A stretch of DNA of 64,000 bases from Maricaulis maris (GCF_036322705.1 NZ_AP027270.1:1551501-1615500), one strand, 5' to 3'; shown: positions 26,684 to 36,975, numbered from the stretch's first letter. The notes: a model not told the origin generated them from the letters alone. Program-made: numbers and translations.

Positions 26684-28234
26684 CTACTCCAAGGGCGGCG
26701 GAGCCATCTCCATTGCCGCGATCAAATTCCCGTCCCGCTCATATATGTCGTCCACGAAGCGGACGCCAGTCGTCTCATCGGGGACAGCGGTGAAATAAAG
26801 TATGTGTACCGGTACCGAACGTGCGAGCTGGACACGGGTCTCATTATCGGTCGCGGCGACCTGGCTGAGCCGCGCCGGGGTCCAGTCCGGGGTCTCCTGC
26901 AGCACCCATTGCGCCAAGGCCAGCGGGTCAGCGACCCGCACGCAGCCCGACGAGAAATCCCGGCGCGTCTGCGCGAACAGACCGCGGGTCGGCGTATCAT
27001 GCAGATAGACATTGTGCGGGTTGGGAAACATGAACTTGATTTCGCCCAGCGCGTTCAGCGGCCCCGGCGCCTGACGCAGCCGGTAAGGAAAGCCGCTGGC
27101 CGGCGTTTCCGCCCAGTTGATCGTCGCCGGGTCGACGATTGCGCCCGAGCGATCAATAACCTGAAAGCCGAGACGTTCCACGGCAGAGGGGTCTGCCCGG
27201 AAGGCGGGAAGCTTGTCCCGGACGGCAAGGCTGGGCGGCGTCTCCCACCAAGGATTGACCACCAGATAGGACATGCTGCCGGTAAAGACCGGCGTGCGCC
27301 GGAAAAGCCGCCCCACAATCACATCATGGCGCCGCTCCACCACGCCATCGGCGCGCGCCTCCAGGCTGAAATCGGCGATATTCACGCGGATATGGCGGCG
27401 CCCCATGTCCTCGGGCAACCAGCGCCACCGCTCCAGGTTTGCTTCAAGCTGGTCAACCCGGTCGGCAGCGGTCAGATTCAGCTGGATTAGCGAGCGCGCG
27501 CCGACCACCCCGTCGGAATCGAGCGAAGCCCGACGCTGGAAGAGCCGGACAGCAGCCTCCAGGGCGTCATCGTAGACCTCGATGTCCTGTCCCTCTTCCG
27601 CAGGCGCCACATCACCGGTAGCGACAAGACGGGCTCGCAACTGGGCAATCCGCGGACCACGCTCGCCAGGCCGCAGGGTCGGGCCGGCGTCGATTTGCGG
27701 CCAGCCCCCGGCCTCCGCAAGCTCGCGATAATGGGCAAGCGCTCCCTGTAGCGCGGCATAGCCCGGCTGGGCCGGGGCCAGCGCCTCGAGGCTCTCCTCG
27801 ATCGCCCCACTCGACAAGGCGCCCTGGAGGTAGGCAGCGAGATCACGGCCGCGCCGCGCCGCGGTCCAGTCCGGCTCGATGGCGACCGGATCGAGCCGCC
27901 CCGACAGGAGATGTGCCGCAAGGGTGAGGTAGGCATCTGTCGCAAGCTCATCGGCCTGCTGGTCGGCCATCCGGGGATCAATCGCTTCCAGCGCCGCCAG
28001 GTGATAGTCGGCAGGGTCGAGACCATGCGCAGCGGCGCCCCTCACTGCCTCCCGCAAGGCCTCGAAGAGCGGCGCATTCACGGGTCCAGTCCAAGCTGGC
28101 TGACCCTCACGGCCCGCATAAAAGCGCTCCGCTGTCTCGCAGGCGCGGCAATCGGCAAGGATGGTTGCCGAGGCGATCGGCATCGTGGCGACAGCCAATG
28201 CCGCGAAGGCGGTGCTCACGAGTATGCGGCGCAT
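26684..28234 (-). CDS. L,D-transpeptidase, LdtD (YcbB)-like
   Basis: 516 residues. It would form 3-3 cross-links in peptidoglycan in the periplasm. Order: signal peptide (MRRILVSTAFAALAVATMPIASA), an alpha-helical domain, a peptidoglycan-binding domain around residues 195-255 (LRPGERGPRIAQLRARL and LFQRRASLDSDGVVGARSL), then the YkuD catalytic domain. The active-site stretch has His in YLHDTPTRGLF and Cys in FSSGCVRVADPLALAQW. This matches the LdtD architecture. ATG at 28234 was chosen (GGAG upstream) over 28258. The M15-type peptidase follows after 5 bases, so the two are likely a cell-wall operon. Confidence 0.92.
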   Translation of the reverse strand: MRRILVSTAFAALAVATMPIASATILADCRACETAERFYAGREGQPAWTGPVNAPLFEALREAVRGAAAHGLDPADYHLAALEAIDPRMADQQADELATDAYLTLAAHLLSGRLDPVAIEPDWTAARRGRDLAAYLQGALSSGAIEESLEALAPAQPGYAALQGALAHYRELAEAGGWPQIDAGPTLRPGERGPRIAQLRARLVATGDVAPAEEGQDIEVYDDALEAAVRLFQRRASLDSDGVVGARSLIQLNLTAADRVDQLEANLERWRWLPEDMGRRHIRVNIADFSLEARADGVVERRHDVIVGRLFRRTPVFTGSMSYLVVNPWWETPPSLAVRDKLPAFRADPSAVERLGFQVIDRSGAIVDPATINWAETPASGFPYRLRQAPGPLNALGEIKFMFPNPHNVYLHDTPTRGLFAQTRRDFSSGCVRVADPLALAQWVLQETPDWTPARLSQVAATDNETRVQLARSVPVHILYFTAVPDETTGVRFVDDIYERDGNLIAAMEMAPPPLE

Positions 28235-28345
28235 GGGAGGCTCCAATCCACTGAACACAAGCCTAGGACGCCGTGCCTCTTAGAACTACCGAATTAATGG
28301 ATGCCGTTTATCGCGCCGCGATGGCGACCCGGCTGTCAGCCGGTA

Positions 28346-28421
28346 TGGTGGGCGGTGAGGGGCTCGAACCCCCGACCCTCTCGGTGTAAACGAGATGCTC
28401 TCCCAGCTGAGCTAACCGCCC
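28346..28421 (-). tRNA. tRNA-Val (TAC)
   Basis: 76 bases with encoded CCA. The acceptor stem GGGCGGT pairs with ACCGCCC, the anticodon loop is TTTACAC (anticodon TAC) on the stem TCTCG/CGAGA, and the T arm is GGGGGTTCGAGCCCC. Confidence 0.97.
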
Positions 28422-28492
28422 GGATACCGGCGCCCGTCTGACGGGCGAGTACGCGCTTCTAATGCCTAGCGGGACGCCGGCGCAAGCCCGTC

Positions 28493-29134
28493 TTACCGAC
28501 GCGCTGCAGCATCCCGGATGAAGGCACCGACAATCATCTCGATCTGCGTCAACGCCGTGGCCACCGGATCCTCATAGCTGGCATTGGGCAGAACGATCAG
28601 GACGATACCGTGCACAGCGGCCCAGATCGCTCGTGCCGACCGCTCCCGATCAGCAGGGTCCTCAAGGCCGGGCGCAGGCGCCAGCACGTCCGTGATGATG
28701 CGGAAGAGCTGGTCCTCGAAAGCGGTATAATAGCCCGGCGCCTCGGAGGCCTGACGCCGGTTGAACGCCAGCAAGGCCCGCCAGCGTGCATCATGGGTCG
28801 TCACGAACTCGACATAGGCCCGCGCCAGAACCATGATCCGGCCGTGCACATCCGCCTGGTCGAGACCGGCAGTGGCCAGAGCCTGCTGGTGGTGCGCCGC
28901 GACATCGCGATAGGTCTGCATGTTGAGCTCGCGAACGAGATCATCGATATCGCCGAAAAGCTTGTAGATCGACCCGACGCTCAACCCGGCCCGCTCGGCA
29001 ATGGTTCGCGCCTTCATGCCCTTCAGGCCCTGCTCGGCGAGCAAGGCACCGGCCGCCGCCAGTGCCTCGCCCCGGACTTCGGGAGCCAGCGCCGGGCGGC
29101 CGCGAGGCCGTGTCTTTTCCGCCAAGTCTTTCAT
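28493..29134 (-). CDS. TetR family transcriptional regulator
   Basis: 213 residues. The N-terminal helix-turn-helix is clear: GEALAAAGALLAEQGLKGMK, TIAERAGLSVGSIYKLFGD. The C-terminal ligand domain has the WHG-type pattern (residues YVEFVTTHDARWRALLAFNR, then RAIWAAVHGIVLIVLPN). The frame is open to 29170, but ATG at 29134 starts the normal N-terminus (MKDLAEKTRPRGRPA, a typical RGRP motif). It lies 77 bases downstream of pheA on the same strand and has no adjacent transporter or enzyme. Ligand and target are unknown; the palindrome at 21321 is a possible but unproven TetR site in the window. Confidence 0.9.
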   Translation of the reverse strand: MKDLAEKTRPRGRPALAPEVRGEALAAAGALLAEQGLKGMKARTIAERAGLSVGSIYKLFGDIDDLVRELNMQTYRDVAAHHQQALATAGLDQADVHGRIMVLARAYVEFVTTHDARWRALLAFNRRQASEAPGYYTAFEDQLFRIITDVLAPAPGLEDPADRERSARAIWAAVHGIVLIVLPNASYEDPVATALTQIEMIVGAFIRDAAARR

Positions 29135-29211
29135 CCCGCAACTGATACTCCGCCAGCGCGCCCGGAACAATGCCTCTCAAACCGCGCCCGGACAGGGCCG
29201 ACGGATACGGG

Positions 29212-30366
29212 CTATTCGGCGGCCGACACCTTGTCGATCGCATCCATGGCGTAGCACCCGAGCAGTTTGATCTCGCGGGTATGCTGCTCGAGGACCGACA
29301 TCGACTCGCGGATCTTGGCATCTTCCAGATGTCCCTCGACATCCATTATGAACATCTCCTCCCACGGATTGCCGGCGATCGGGCGCGACTCGAGTTTGAC
29401 CAGGTTGATGCCGTTGTCGCGGAAGCCGATCAGCGCATCGACCAGCGAACCGGGCGTGTCGCGGGTGGTGAACATCATCGAGGTCTTGCACTCCACTTCC
29501 CGTGTCGGGAGCTTGGCCTTGCGACCGATCACGATGAAGCGGGTAATGTTTTGCTCGTGGTCACCAACATTGCGCTCCAGGATATCCATGCCGAACAGGC
29601 GCGCCGCATCCTCGCCGGCGACGGCGACCGCCGTATCGTCATCTTCCAACAGCCGCTCCAGCGCCCGGGTTGTCGACGCGGCCATGTGGGTCTCAAGCTC
29701 GGGGTGCGAAGCGATATAGCGACGGCACTGGGCCAGCGCCTGCGGGTGCCCGAAGACCCGGCGAACACGCCCCTTCCCGCTCGCCCGGCCCACGAGGCAA
29801 TGGTCAACCCGAAGCAGAAACTCGCCGATAATCTGCGTGTGGGAATTGATCAGGATGTCATACACCTCATTGATCGATCCGGTCGTGGTGTTCTCGATCG
29901 GGATCACGCCGTAATCGACCTCGGCATTCTCGACCGCCCGGAAGATCGAGACGAAGTCGCGCTTGGGCGACGGGATGACCGTTGCATTGTGACGCTGGAA
30001 TACCTTCTGCGCCGCGATATGGCTGTAGCTGCCCGGCCCGCCCAGATACGCGACCGTGGCTTCGTTGAGCTCGTCATTGCGCAGGGAGTCGAATTGCTGC
30101 CGCTGACGGCGGATCGAGGCTTCGAACAGGGCATGGAAGAGCGTTTCGACGAGCTCCGCCGGAACGCCCTTTTCGGCACCCTGCTGAACCGCGTTGCGCA
30201 GGACTTCGCGCTCGCGTTCCCGGTCCCGCACCGGGCTGCCGCTGCGCGCCTTGGCCTTGAGGATTTCCTCCACCAGATCCGAGCGACGCGCGATGGCGTC
30301 AATCAGCTGATGATCGATCTCGCTGATCGCCATGCGGATATCGTCCCGCGTCATTTCCGTCGTCAT
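29212..30366 (-). CDS. pheA: Chorismate mutase / prephenate dehydratase
   Basis: 384 residues, key enzyme of phenylalanine synthesis. Domains: an AroQ-type chorismate mutase at about 1-95 (ISEIDHQLIDAIARRSDLVE, KARSGSPVRDREREREVL), prephenate dehydratase at about 105-280 (AYLGGPGSYSHIAAQKVF, GVIPIENTTTGSINEVYD, ENVGDHEQNITRFIVIG-like end) and an ACT domain at about 290-375 (KTSMMFTTRDTPGSLVDAL, LVKLESRPI) for Phe feedback. ATG at 30366 follows AAGGGA by 8 bases. Upstream lie an intrinsic terminator and a leader ORF with Tyr/Phe codons, which suggests transcription attenuation in addition to allosteric control. Confidence 0.95.
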   Translation of the reverse strand: MTTEMTRDDIRMAISEIDHQLIDAIARRSDLVEEILKAKARSGSPVRDREREREVLRNAVQQGAEKGVPAELVETLFHALFEASIRRQRQQFDSLRNDELNEATVAYLGGPGSYSHIAAQKVFQRHNATVIPSPKRDFVSIFRAVENAEVDYGVIPIENTTTGSINEVYDILINSHTQIIGEFLLRVDHCLVGRASGKGRVRRVFGHPQALAQCRRYIASHPELETHMAASTTRALERLLEDDDTAVAVAGEDAARLFGMDILERNVGDHEQNITRFIVIGRKAKLPTREVECKTSMMFTTRDTPGSLVDALIGFRDNGINLVKLESRPIAGNPWEEMFIMDVEGHLEDAKIRESMSVLEQHTREIKLLGCYAMDAIDKVSAAE

Positions 30367-30383
30367 GCTCGTCGTCCCTTCGG

Positions 30384-30418
30384 GCAAAAGAAAAGGGCCT
30401 CCCCTTGGGGGAGGCCCT
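30384..30418 (-). terminator. Leader terminator (attenuator) of pheA
   Basis: On the minus strand an 11-bp perfect stem (AGGGCCTCCCC with GGGGAGGCCCT), a 3-base loop and then TTTCTTTT. It ends about 18 bases before the pheA start codon and after the leader ORF, so it can only control pheA. The first arm can pair instead with GGGGGCGGTGGCC at 30449-30461 (GGGGG with CCCCC, GGCC with GGCC), a possible antiterminator. Confidence 0.8.
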
Positions 30419-30442
30419 GGTTACGCTGCGCTGTCGCACATG

Positions 30443-30514
30443 CTAGCCGGCCACCGCCCCCGATCGGGTCACGTTGGTAAAATAGCCAGCAAAGAGATAG
30501 GTCGCTTTGATCAT
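30443..30514 (-). CDS. pheA leader peptide (23 aa, Tyr/Phe codons)
   Basis: ATG at 30514, TAG at 30443-30445. The peptide begins MIKATYLFAGYFTNV and ends RSGAVAG; codons 6 and 11 are Tyr (TAT), 8 and 12 are Phe (TTT). No Shine-Dalgarno precedes the ATG; a weak promoter-like TTGACC at 30544-30549 would place the transcript start at or near the ATG, so it may be leaderless. The 3' part of the ORF contains one strand of the possible antiterminator. Ribosomes stalled at Phe codon 12 would leave that strand free; ribosomes reaching the stop codon would cover it. This is inferred, not proven. Confidence 0.6.
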   Translation of the reverse strand: MIKATYLFAGYFTNVTRSGAVAG

Positions 30515-30584
30515 GGGCAAACAGTGGCGACAGGCCCACGCATGGTCAATCCACTTTCACCGCATTGCCCGCATATTTTTGCAC

Positions 30585-30613
30585 AAAAATGGCCGGAGAC
30601 GTCGCCTCCGGCC
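30585..30613 (-). terminator. Intrinsic terminator of lon
   Basis: On the minus strand GGCCGGAG and CTCCGGCC form an 8-bp stem with a 7-base loop, followed by ATTTTTG. It lies 33 bases after the lon stop and separates lon from the pheA leader. Confidence 0.8.
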
Positions 30614-30645
30614 AAGATTGTTTCAAATGAAACGAGTTAGCGGGA

Positions 30646-33054
30646 CTAGTGGGCGATCGGCTGACCCGTGCCGCCATCCGGGCCCTGCTGGGCCGCCATG
30701 GCGGCCAGCGCTGCTTCGTCGGCCTCCGTCCACTCGACAGGCTCCACCGGCTCGACCAAGGCACGCATCAGAACCTCGTCAGCGGTTTCGACCGGGATGA
30801 TCTCCATTCCCTCTTTGACATTGTCCGGGATCTCGGCGAGGTCCTTTTCATTGTCCTTGGGGATGAGCACGGTTTTCACGCCACCCCGCAGGGCCGCAAG
30901 AAGCTTCTCCTTGAGGCCACCGATCGGCAGGACGCGGCCGCGCAGGGTGATCTCGCCTGTCATGGCGATGTCCTTGCGAACCGGAATTCCGGTCAGCACC
31001 GACACAATGGCTGTCATCATGCCGACACCGGCCGAGGGACCGTCCTTCGGCGTGGCGCCCTCCGGCATGTGAACATGGATGTCGGCCGCGCGGAAAATCG
31101 TCGGCTTGATACCCAGCGACGGAGCACGGGACTGGACGAAGGAATTGGCCGCGGAAATCGACTCCTTCATCACGTCGCGCAGATTGCCCGTCACCATCAT
31201 CTTGCCGCGCCCCGGCATCCGAACCGCTTCGATGGTCAGCAGGTCACCGCCAACCTCGGTCCAGGCCAGACCGGTCACGATACCGACCTGGTCATGATCC
31301 TCGGTCTCGCCGAAGCGATGTTTGCGGACGCCGGCGAATTCACCAAGGTTTTCCGACGTGATGGCGATCGAGGCCGCCGCCCCGCGCTCGATACGGACCA
31401 CCGACTTGCGAGCCAGATTGGCAATCTCGCGCTCGAGATTCCGGACCCCGGCCTCGCGGGTGTAATAGCGGATGAGATCCCGGATCGCGTCCTCGGACAG
31501 CGACCATTCGCTCTCCTTGAGCGCGTGGTTCTTCATCTGCTTGGGCAGAAGGTGGCGTTTGGCGATCTCGACCTTCTCATCCTCGGTATAGCCAGCAATG
31601 CGGATGATTTCCATCCGGTCCAGAAGCGGCTGCGGCAGGTTGAGCGTGTTGGCCGTGGTCACGAACATGATGTCCGAAAGATCGTAATCGACCTCCAGAT
31701 AGTGATCGTTGAAATTGGCGTTCTGTTCCGGATCCAGCACTTCGAGCAGGGCCGAGGCCGGGTCACCGCGATAGTCGGCGCCAAGCTTGTCGATCTCATC
31801 GAGCAGGAAGAGCGGATTGGACGAATTGACCTTCTTCATCGACTGGATGATGCGGCCCGGCATGGAGCCGATATAGGTGCGGCGGTGACCGCGGATCTCG
31901 GCTTCATCGCGCACGCCGCCAAGCGACATACGCACGAAGTCGCGACCGGTCGCCTTGGCGATCGAGCGGCCCAGTGACGTCTTGCCGACGCCCGGAGGGC
32001 CGACGAGGCACAGGATCGGTCCCTTCAGCTTCTTGGTCCGCGCCTGCACGGCCAGGTGTTCTAGAATGCGTTCCTTGACCTTCTCGAGACCATAGTGATC
32101 CGTCTCGAGCACGGTTTCGGCCCGCCCCAGGTCAGACTTCAGGCGCTTGCGCTTGCCCCACGGGACCGAGAGGATCCAGTCGAGATAATTGCGCACGACT
32201 GTGGCCTCGGCCGACATCGGGCTCATATTGCGGAGCTTCTTGAACTCGGCATCGGCCTTGGTACGGGCCTCCTTGGAGAGCTTGGCGTCGGCCAGCTTGT
32301 CTTCCAGCTCGGCCAGCTCCTCGCGGCTGTCATCGCCCTCACCCAGTTCGCGCTGGATCGCCTTCATCTGCTCGTTCAGGTAATATTCGCGCTGGGTCTT
32401 TTCCATCTGACGCTTGACGCGTGAGCGGATCTTCTTCTCGACCTGCAGTACGCCGATCTCGCCTTCCATCAGGCCGAGAATACGCTCGAGACGCCGGGTC
32501 ACATCCGGCTCTTCGAGAAGCGACTGCTTCTCCTCGATCTTGACGGCCAGATGTGCCGAGATGGAGTCGGACAGCTTGCCCGGCTCGCGAATCTGGGACA
32601 GCGAGGCCAGCGCCTCCGGCGGCACCTTCTTGTTCAGCTTGACGTAATCGTCGAACTTCGAGGAGACGGTGCGCATCAGCGCTTCCAGCTCCGAGACGTC
32701 GCCCGGATCCTCCTCGATCACGTCGCAGACGGCTTCATAGAAATCCGTGCGCTCGGTATAGGCGCTGATCTCGACACGAACGCCGCCCTCAACGAGCACT
32801 TTCACGGTGCCGTCAGGCAATTTCAGCAATTGCAGGACAGAGGCGATCACACCGGTGGTGTGGATCGCACTGGCGCTGGGTTCGTCGTCCGACGCAGTCC
32901 GCTGGGTCGCCAGCAGGATTTGCTTGTCGGCTTTCATGACCTCTTCAAGCGCCTTGACCGACTTCTCGCGCCCGACAAAGAGCGGCACGATCATGTGCGG
33001 GAACACGACGATGTCGCGCAGCGGCAGAAGGGGGAGTGTCTTCGTGGTGGACAT
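30646..33054 (-). CDS. lon: ATP-dependent protease Lon
   Basis: 802 residues. Homo-oligomeric AAA+ serine protease of the cytoplasm. Domains: N-terminal substrate domain (about 8-200), coiled-coil region (205-280), AAA+ module with Walker [10 protein letters not shown] at 352-360 and Walker B LFLLDEID at 415-422, and the protease domain with catalytic Ser674 ([10 protein letters not shown]) and Lys717 (GGLKEKLLA). ATG at 33054 was chosen, with GGAG 5 bases before it, over an upstream ATG at 33075. It follows clpX by 146 bases. The promoter region has a 13-bp palindrome (33115-33127). Confidence 0.97.
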   Translation of the reverse strand: MSTTKTLPLLPLRDIVVFPHMIVPLFVGREKSVKALEEVMKADKQILLATQRTASDDEPSASAIHTTGVIASVLQLLKLPDGTVKVLVEGGVRVEISAYTERTDFYEAVCDVIEEDPGDVSELEALMRTVSSKFDDYVKLNKKVPPEALASLSQIREPGKLSDSISAHLAVKIEEKQSLLEEPDVTRRLERILGLMEGEIGVLQVEKKIRSRVKRQMEKTQREYYLNEQMKAIQRELGEGDDSREELAELEDKLADAKLSKEARTKADAEFKKLRNMSPMSAEATVVRNYLDWILSVPWGKRKRLKSDLGRAETVLETDHYGLEKVKERILEHLAVQARTKKLKGPILCLVGPPGVGKTSLGRSIAKATGRDFVRMSLGGVRDEAEIRGHRRTYIGSMPGRIIQSMKKVNSSNPLFLLDEIDKLGADYRGDPASALLEVLDPEQNANFNDHYLEVDYDLSDIMFVTTANTLNLPQPLLDRMEIIRIAGYTEDEKVEIAKRHLLPKQMKNHALKESEWSLSEDAIRDLIRYYTREAGVRNLEREIANLARKSVVRIERGAAASIAITSENLGEFAGVRKHRFGETEDHDQVGIVTGLAWTEVGGDLLTIEAVRMPGRGKMMVTGNLRDVMKESISAANSFVQSRAPSLGIKPTIFRAADIHVHMPEGATPKDGPSAGVGMMTAIVSVLTGIPVRKDIAMTGEITLRGRVLPIGGLKEKLLAALRGGVKTVLIPKDNEKDLAEIPDNVKEGMEIIPVETADEVLMRALVEPVEPVEWTEADEAALAAMAAQQGPDGGTGQPIAH

Positions 33055-33066
33055 GCTTGCTCCATG

Positions 33067-33127
33067 CGCGCTCACTCGGAGGGAGCGCGTTCAGACCTTT
33101 TACAGATCAGGACTCAAATCGGATTTG
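33067..33127 (-). promoter_or_regulatory. Inverted repeats upstream of lon
   Basis: Two structures lie between clpX and lon: a perfect 13-base palindrome CAAATCGGATTTG (33115-33127, shown on the plus strand), and a possible 7-bp hairpin CGCGCTC/GAGCGCG at 33067-33089 close to the lon start. I could not identify a convincing heat-shock promoter, so their role is open. Confidence 0.35.
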
Positions 33128-33200
33128 CCGAACGTGCGTGCGATGCACCACGCCCGGCGTTCCGGCCTGCCTCAAGAGGTGGCGACGCGACCCCGAAAGG

Positions 33201-34472
<1,272 letters not shown>

Positions 34473-34491
34473 GACCGCTCCATTCCAACCC

Positions 34492-34514
34492 GCAGGCATC
34501 GCAACGATGCCTGC
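34492..34514. repeat. Perfect stem-loop in the clpX 5' region
   Basis: GCAGGCATCG and CGATGCCTGC form a perfect 10-bp inverted repeat with a 3-base loop. It lies 19 bases upstream of the clpX ATG. On the coding strand it is not followed by a T-run, so it is not an intrinsic terminator for clpP. A second copy of the core GCAGGCAT occurs about 100 bases upstream, near 34612-34619. Confidence 0.6.
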
Positions 34515-34634
34515 TTTCGCTTTCAGCCTTGTGCAAAATCAAGGCCGAACTTTAGCGAAAGATTTCTGCTGCTGCGCATTCGATCACAAGGATGCAGTGC
34601 CGATCAAGCATCATGCCTGCATCCCGGTCCGGCG

Positions 34635-35270
34635 CTAGCTGTCAGAACCTTCCTTCTCGTCCGATGCGCGACGCTCGATCACCTTGTCGACCAGGCCGAA
34701 TTCAAGGGCTTCCTGCGCCGACATGAAGTTGTCGCGATCAAGCGCTGTTTCGATCTCGTCATAGGTGCGACCGGTGTGGTGCACATAGATCTCGTTGAGG
34801 CGCCGCTTGATCTTCTGGATATCGGCCGCGTGGCGCTCAATGTCCGAAGCCTGGCCGCGGAACCCGCCGGACGGCTGGTGCACCATGATCCGCGCATTCG
34901 GCGCCGCAAAGCGCATGTCCTTTTCACCGGCCGTCAGCAGCAGCGAGCCCATCGAGGCTGCCATGCCCAGACACATCGTCGACACCGGAGAGCGGATGTA
35001 CTGCATCGTGTCGTAAATGCCGAGACCAGCTGAAACCACCCCGCCCGGCGAGTTGATATACATCGAGATCTCTTTCTTCGGGTTCTCGGACTCGAGGAAG
35101 AGAAGCTGGGCGATGATCAGGCTCGCCATATGGTCCTCGATGGGACCTGTGATGAAAATGATACGCTCCTTGAGGAGGCGCGAATAGATGTCGAAAGAGC
35201 GCTCGCCGCGGCTTGTCTGCTCGACGACGATCGGAACCAGATTCATCATTACGTCCTGGGGATCATGCAT
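34635..35270 (-). CDS. clpP: ATP-dependent Clp protease proteolytic subunit
   Basis: 211 residues, serine peptidase forming the tetradecameric ClpP chamber. The catalytic triad is visible: Ser106 in [10 protein letters not shown], His131 in MVHQPSGG and Asp180 in [10 protein letters not shown]. The N-terminus ([18 protein letters not shown]) resembles the processed propeptide of other alphaproteobacterial ClpP. It lies between tig and clpX in the usual order. The 190-base gap to tig holds the tig terminator and probably its own promoter. Confidence 0.97.
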   Translation of the reverse strand: MHDPQDVMMNLVPIVVEQTSRGERSFDIYSRLLKERIIFITGPIEDHMASLIIAQLLFLESENPKKEISMYINSPGGVVSAGLGIYDTMQYIRSPVSTMCLGMAASMGSLLLTAGEKDMRFAAPNARIMVHQPSGGFRGQASDIERHAADIQKIKRRLNEIYVHHTGRTYDEIETALDRDNFMSAQEALEFGLVDKVIERRASDEKEGSDS

Positions 35271-35402
35271 GTCGCGCTCCTTGGGGTGACGGCACCGGGA
35301 TCGGGCCGATTCTCATCAGACGGGATGTTCGAACTATTGCGGGCGTCGAACTATCAGGCAAGGCGCGCGGTGCAGCAGCACCTGCCAAAGGGTGCCGAAA
35401 CG

Positions 35403-35434
35403 AAAAAACGCCGGCGCTGATCAAGCGCCGGCGT
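35403..35434 (-). terminator. Intrinsic terminator of tig
   Basis: On the minus strand an 11-bp perfect stem (ACGCCGGCGCT with AGCGCCGGCGT) and 5-base loop, followed by TTTTT. It lies 26 bases after the tig stop. Confidence 0.85.
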
Positions 35435-35460
35435 TGTGTCATTGCGAAACGCGTGAGTGA

Positions 35461-36975
35461 CTACGCATCTTTCTTGGCAGCCGGCTTCTTGGCCGGTGCC
35501 TTTTTCTTCGCGGCAGGCTTCTTGGCAGCCGCCTCATCCTTCGCGTCAGCCTTCTTGGCCGGAGCTTTCTTGGCTGCGGCCTTCTTTGCTGCCGGCTTCT
35601 TGGCAGCAGCTTTCTTGGCCGGCTTCGCAGGCGCCTCGTCCTCGTCAGCGTAGAGCGCGTCCTTGGAGACCTTGGTCTCGGTCACATTGGCCAGCTCGAG
35701 GATGTAGTCGACGACCTTCTCCTCGTAGATCGGGGCACGCATCTGGGCGACGGCATTCGGGTTCTTCTGGTAGAACTCGACCACCTGACGCTCCTGGCCC
35801 GGATACTTCACCGCTTCCTGGTTGATGGCGCGGGACAGTTCTTCCTGGGTCACATCGATATTGTTGCGACGGCCGATCTCGGCGAGGACCAGACCCAGAC
35901 GCACGCGGCGCTCGGCGATCTCGCGATACTCGGCCTTGAGCTCGTCTTCCGACTTGTTCTTGTCGTCTTCCTCGAGGTGATCATGCTCAATCGCGTGAGC
36001 CACTTCGCGCCAGATATTCTCGAATTCGGCTTCCACCATTTTCGGCGGCAGGTCGAAGCTGTGCTCGGCATCGAGCTTGTCGAGCAGGTCGCGCTTGACC
36101 TTCATGCGTGACTGCTGGCCATGCTCGCCGGCAAAACGCTTGGTCAGCGCGTCCTTCAGGCTGTCGAGGTCTTCAAGACCGAGACGCTTGGCGAGCTCAT
36201 CATCAACCTTGGCGTCCTGCGGAGCCTCGAGGCCCTTCACGGTCACTTCGAACACGGCGGCCTTACCGGCCAGCTGCTTGGCCTGGTAGTTTTCCGGGAA
36301 GGTCACATTGAGTTCGCGCTCTTCGCCGACCTTGGCGCCGAGCAGCTGCTCTTCGAAACCGGGAATGAAGGCGCCATCGCCGATGGCGACACGCGCATCT
36401 TCGGCAGAACCGCCTTCGAAGACTTCGCCGTCGAGCTTGCCGACGAAATCGATGACGACGACATCGCCCTCTTCCGCCTTGGCGTTCTTGCCGCCCTTCT
36501 TGGCGGCGAACTCACGGCTCTCATTGGCCAGGCGCTCGAGCGCTTCATTGACTTCCGCATCCTCGACATCGGCGACCGGGCGGGTCACGGACAGCTTGGA
36601 CGGGTCGGCCGGCTCGAAGTCGGGCATGATTTCCAGGGCGATCTCGAACACGAAGTCGGCCTTGCCGCCCATCACGTCCTTGGCATCGCTGGTCACCGAG
36701 ATGTCCGGCTGCGAGGCCGGGCGAAGCTTCTTCTCGTCCAGGGTCTTCTGGGTGGTTTCCGGCACCAGCTCGTTGAGCAGGTCGCCCATGATGCTCTCAC
36801 CGAACATCTTGCGGATGTGGCTGGTCGGCACCTTGCCCGGGCGGAAACCCTTCAGGCGGACTTCAGGACGGATCTCTTCGATCTTCGCAGCCAGGCGAGC
36901 TTGCAGATCGTCGGCCGGAATGACGATCTCATAAGTGCGGCTCAAGCCTTCGGTAGCTTTCTCGATGACGTTCAT
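35461..36975 (-). CDS. tig: Trigger factor with Lys/Ala-rich C-terminal tail
   Basis: 504 residues. Ribosome-bound chaperone and peptidyl-prolyl isomerase. The ribosome-binding signature GFRPGKVP is at about residue 45, the FKBP-type domain spans about 155-245 (VVIDFVGKLDGEVFEGGSA), and the substrate-cradle domain follows. Usual trigger factors end near residue 440. Here a low-complexity tail (444-504) of repeated PAKKAAAKK-like units with 21 Lys follows an acidic YADEDEAP segment, similar to histone H1-type tails. The frame is continuous. It is the first gene of the tig-clpP-clpX-lon block. Confidence 0.96.
   Translation of the reverse strand: MNVIEKATEGLSRTYEIVIPADDLQARLAAKIEEIRPEVRLKGFRPGKVPTSHIRKMFGESIMGDLLNELVPETTQKTLDEKKLRPASQPDISVTSDAKDVMGGKADFVFEIALEIMPDFEPADPSKLSVTRPVADVEDAEVNEALERLANESREFAAKKGGKNAKAEEGDVVVIDFVGKLDGEVFEGGSAEDARVAIGDGAFIPGFEEQLLGAKVGEERELNVTFPENYQAKQLAGKAAVFEVTVKGLEAPQDAKVDDELAKRLGLEDLDSLKDALTKRFAGEHGQQSRMKVKRDLLDKLDAEHSFDLPPKMVEAEFENIWREVAHAIEHDHLEEDDKNKSEDELKAEYREIAERRVRLGLVLAEIGRRNNIDVTQEELSRAINQEAVKYPGQERQVVEFYQKNPNAVAQMRAPIYEEKVVDYILELANVTETKVSKDALYADEDEAPAKPAKKAAAKKPAAKKAAAKKAPAKKADAKDEAAAKKPAAKKKAPAKKPAAKKDA

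Noticed and set aside
29170-30480. Plus-strand open frame of 436 codons opposite pheA
   Set aside because: pheA has three recognisable domains in the minus strand; this frame also runs through the attenuator region.
34492-34514. Intrinsic terminator between clpP and clpX
   Set aside because: The stem is perfect, but on the minus strand it is followed by GGGTTGG, not by a T-run.
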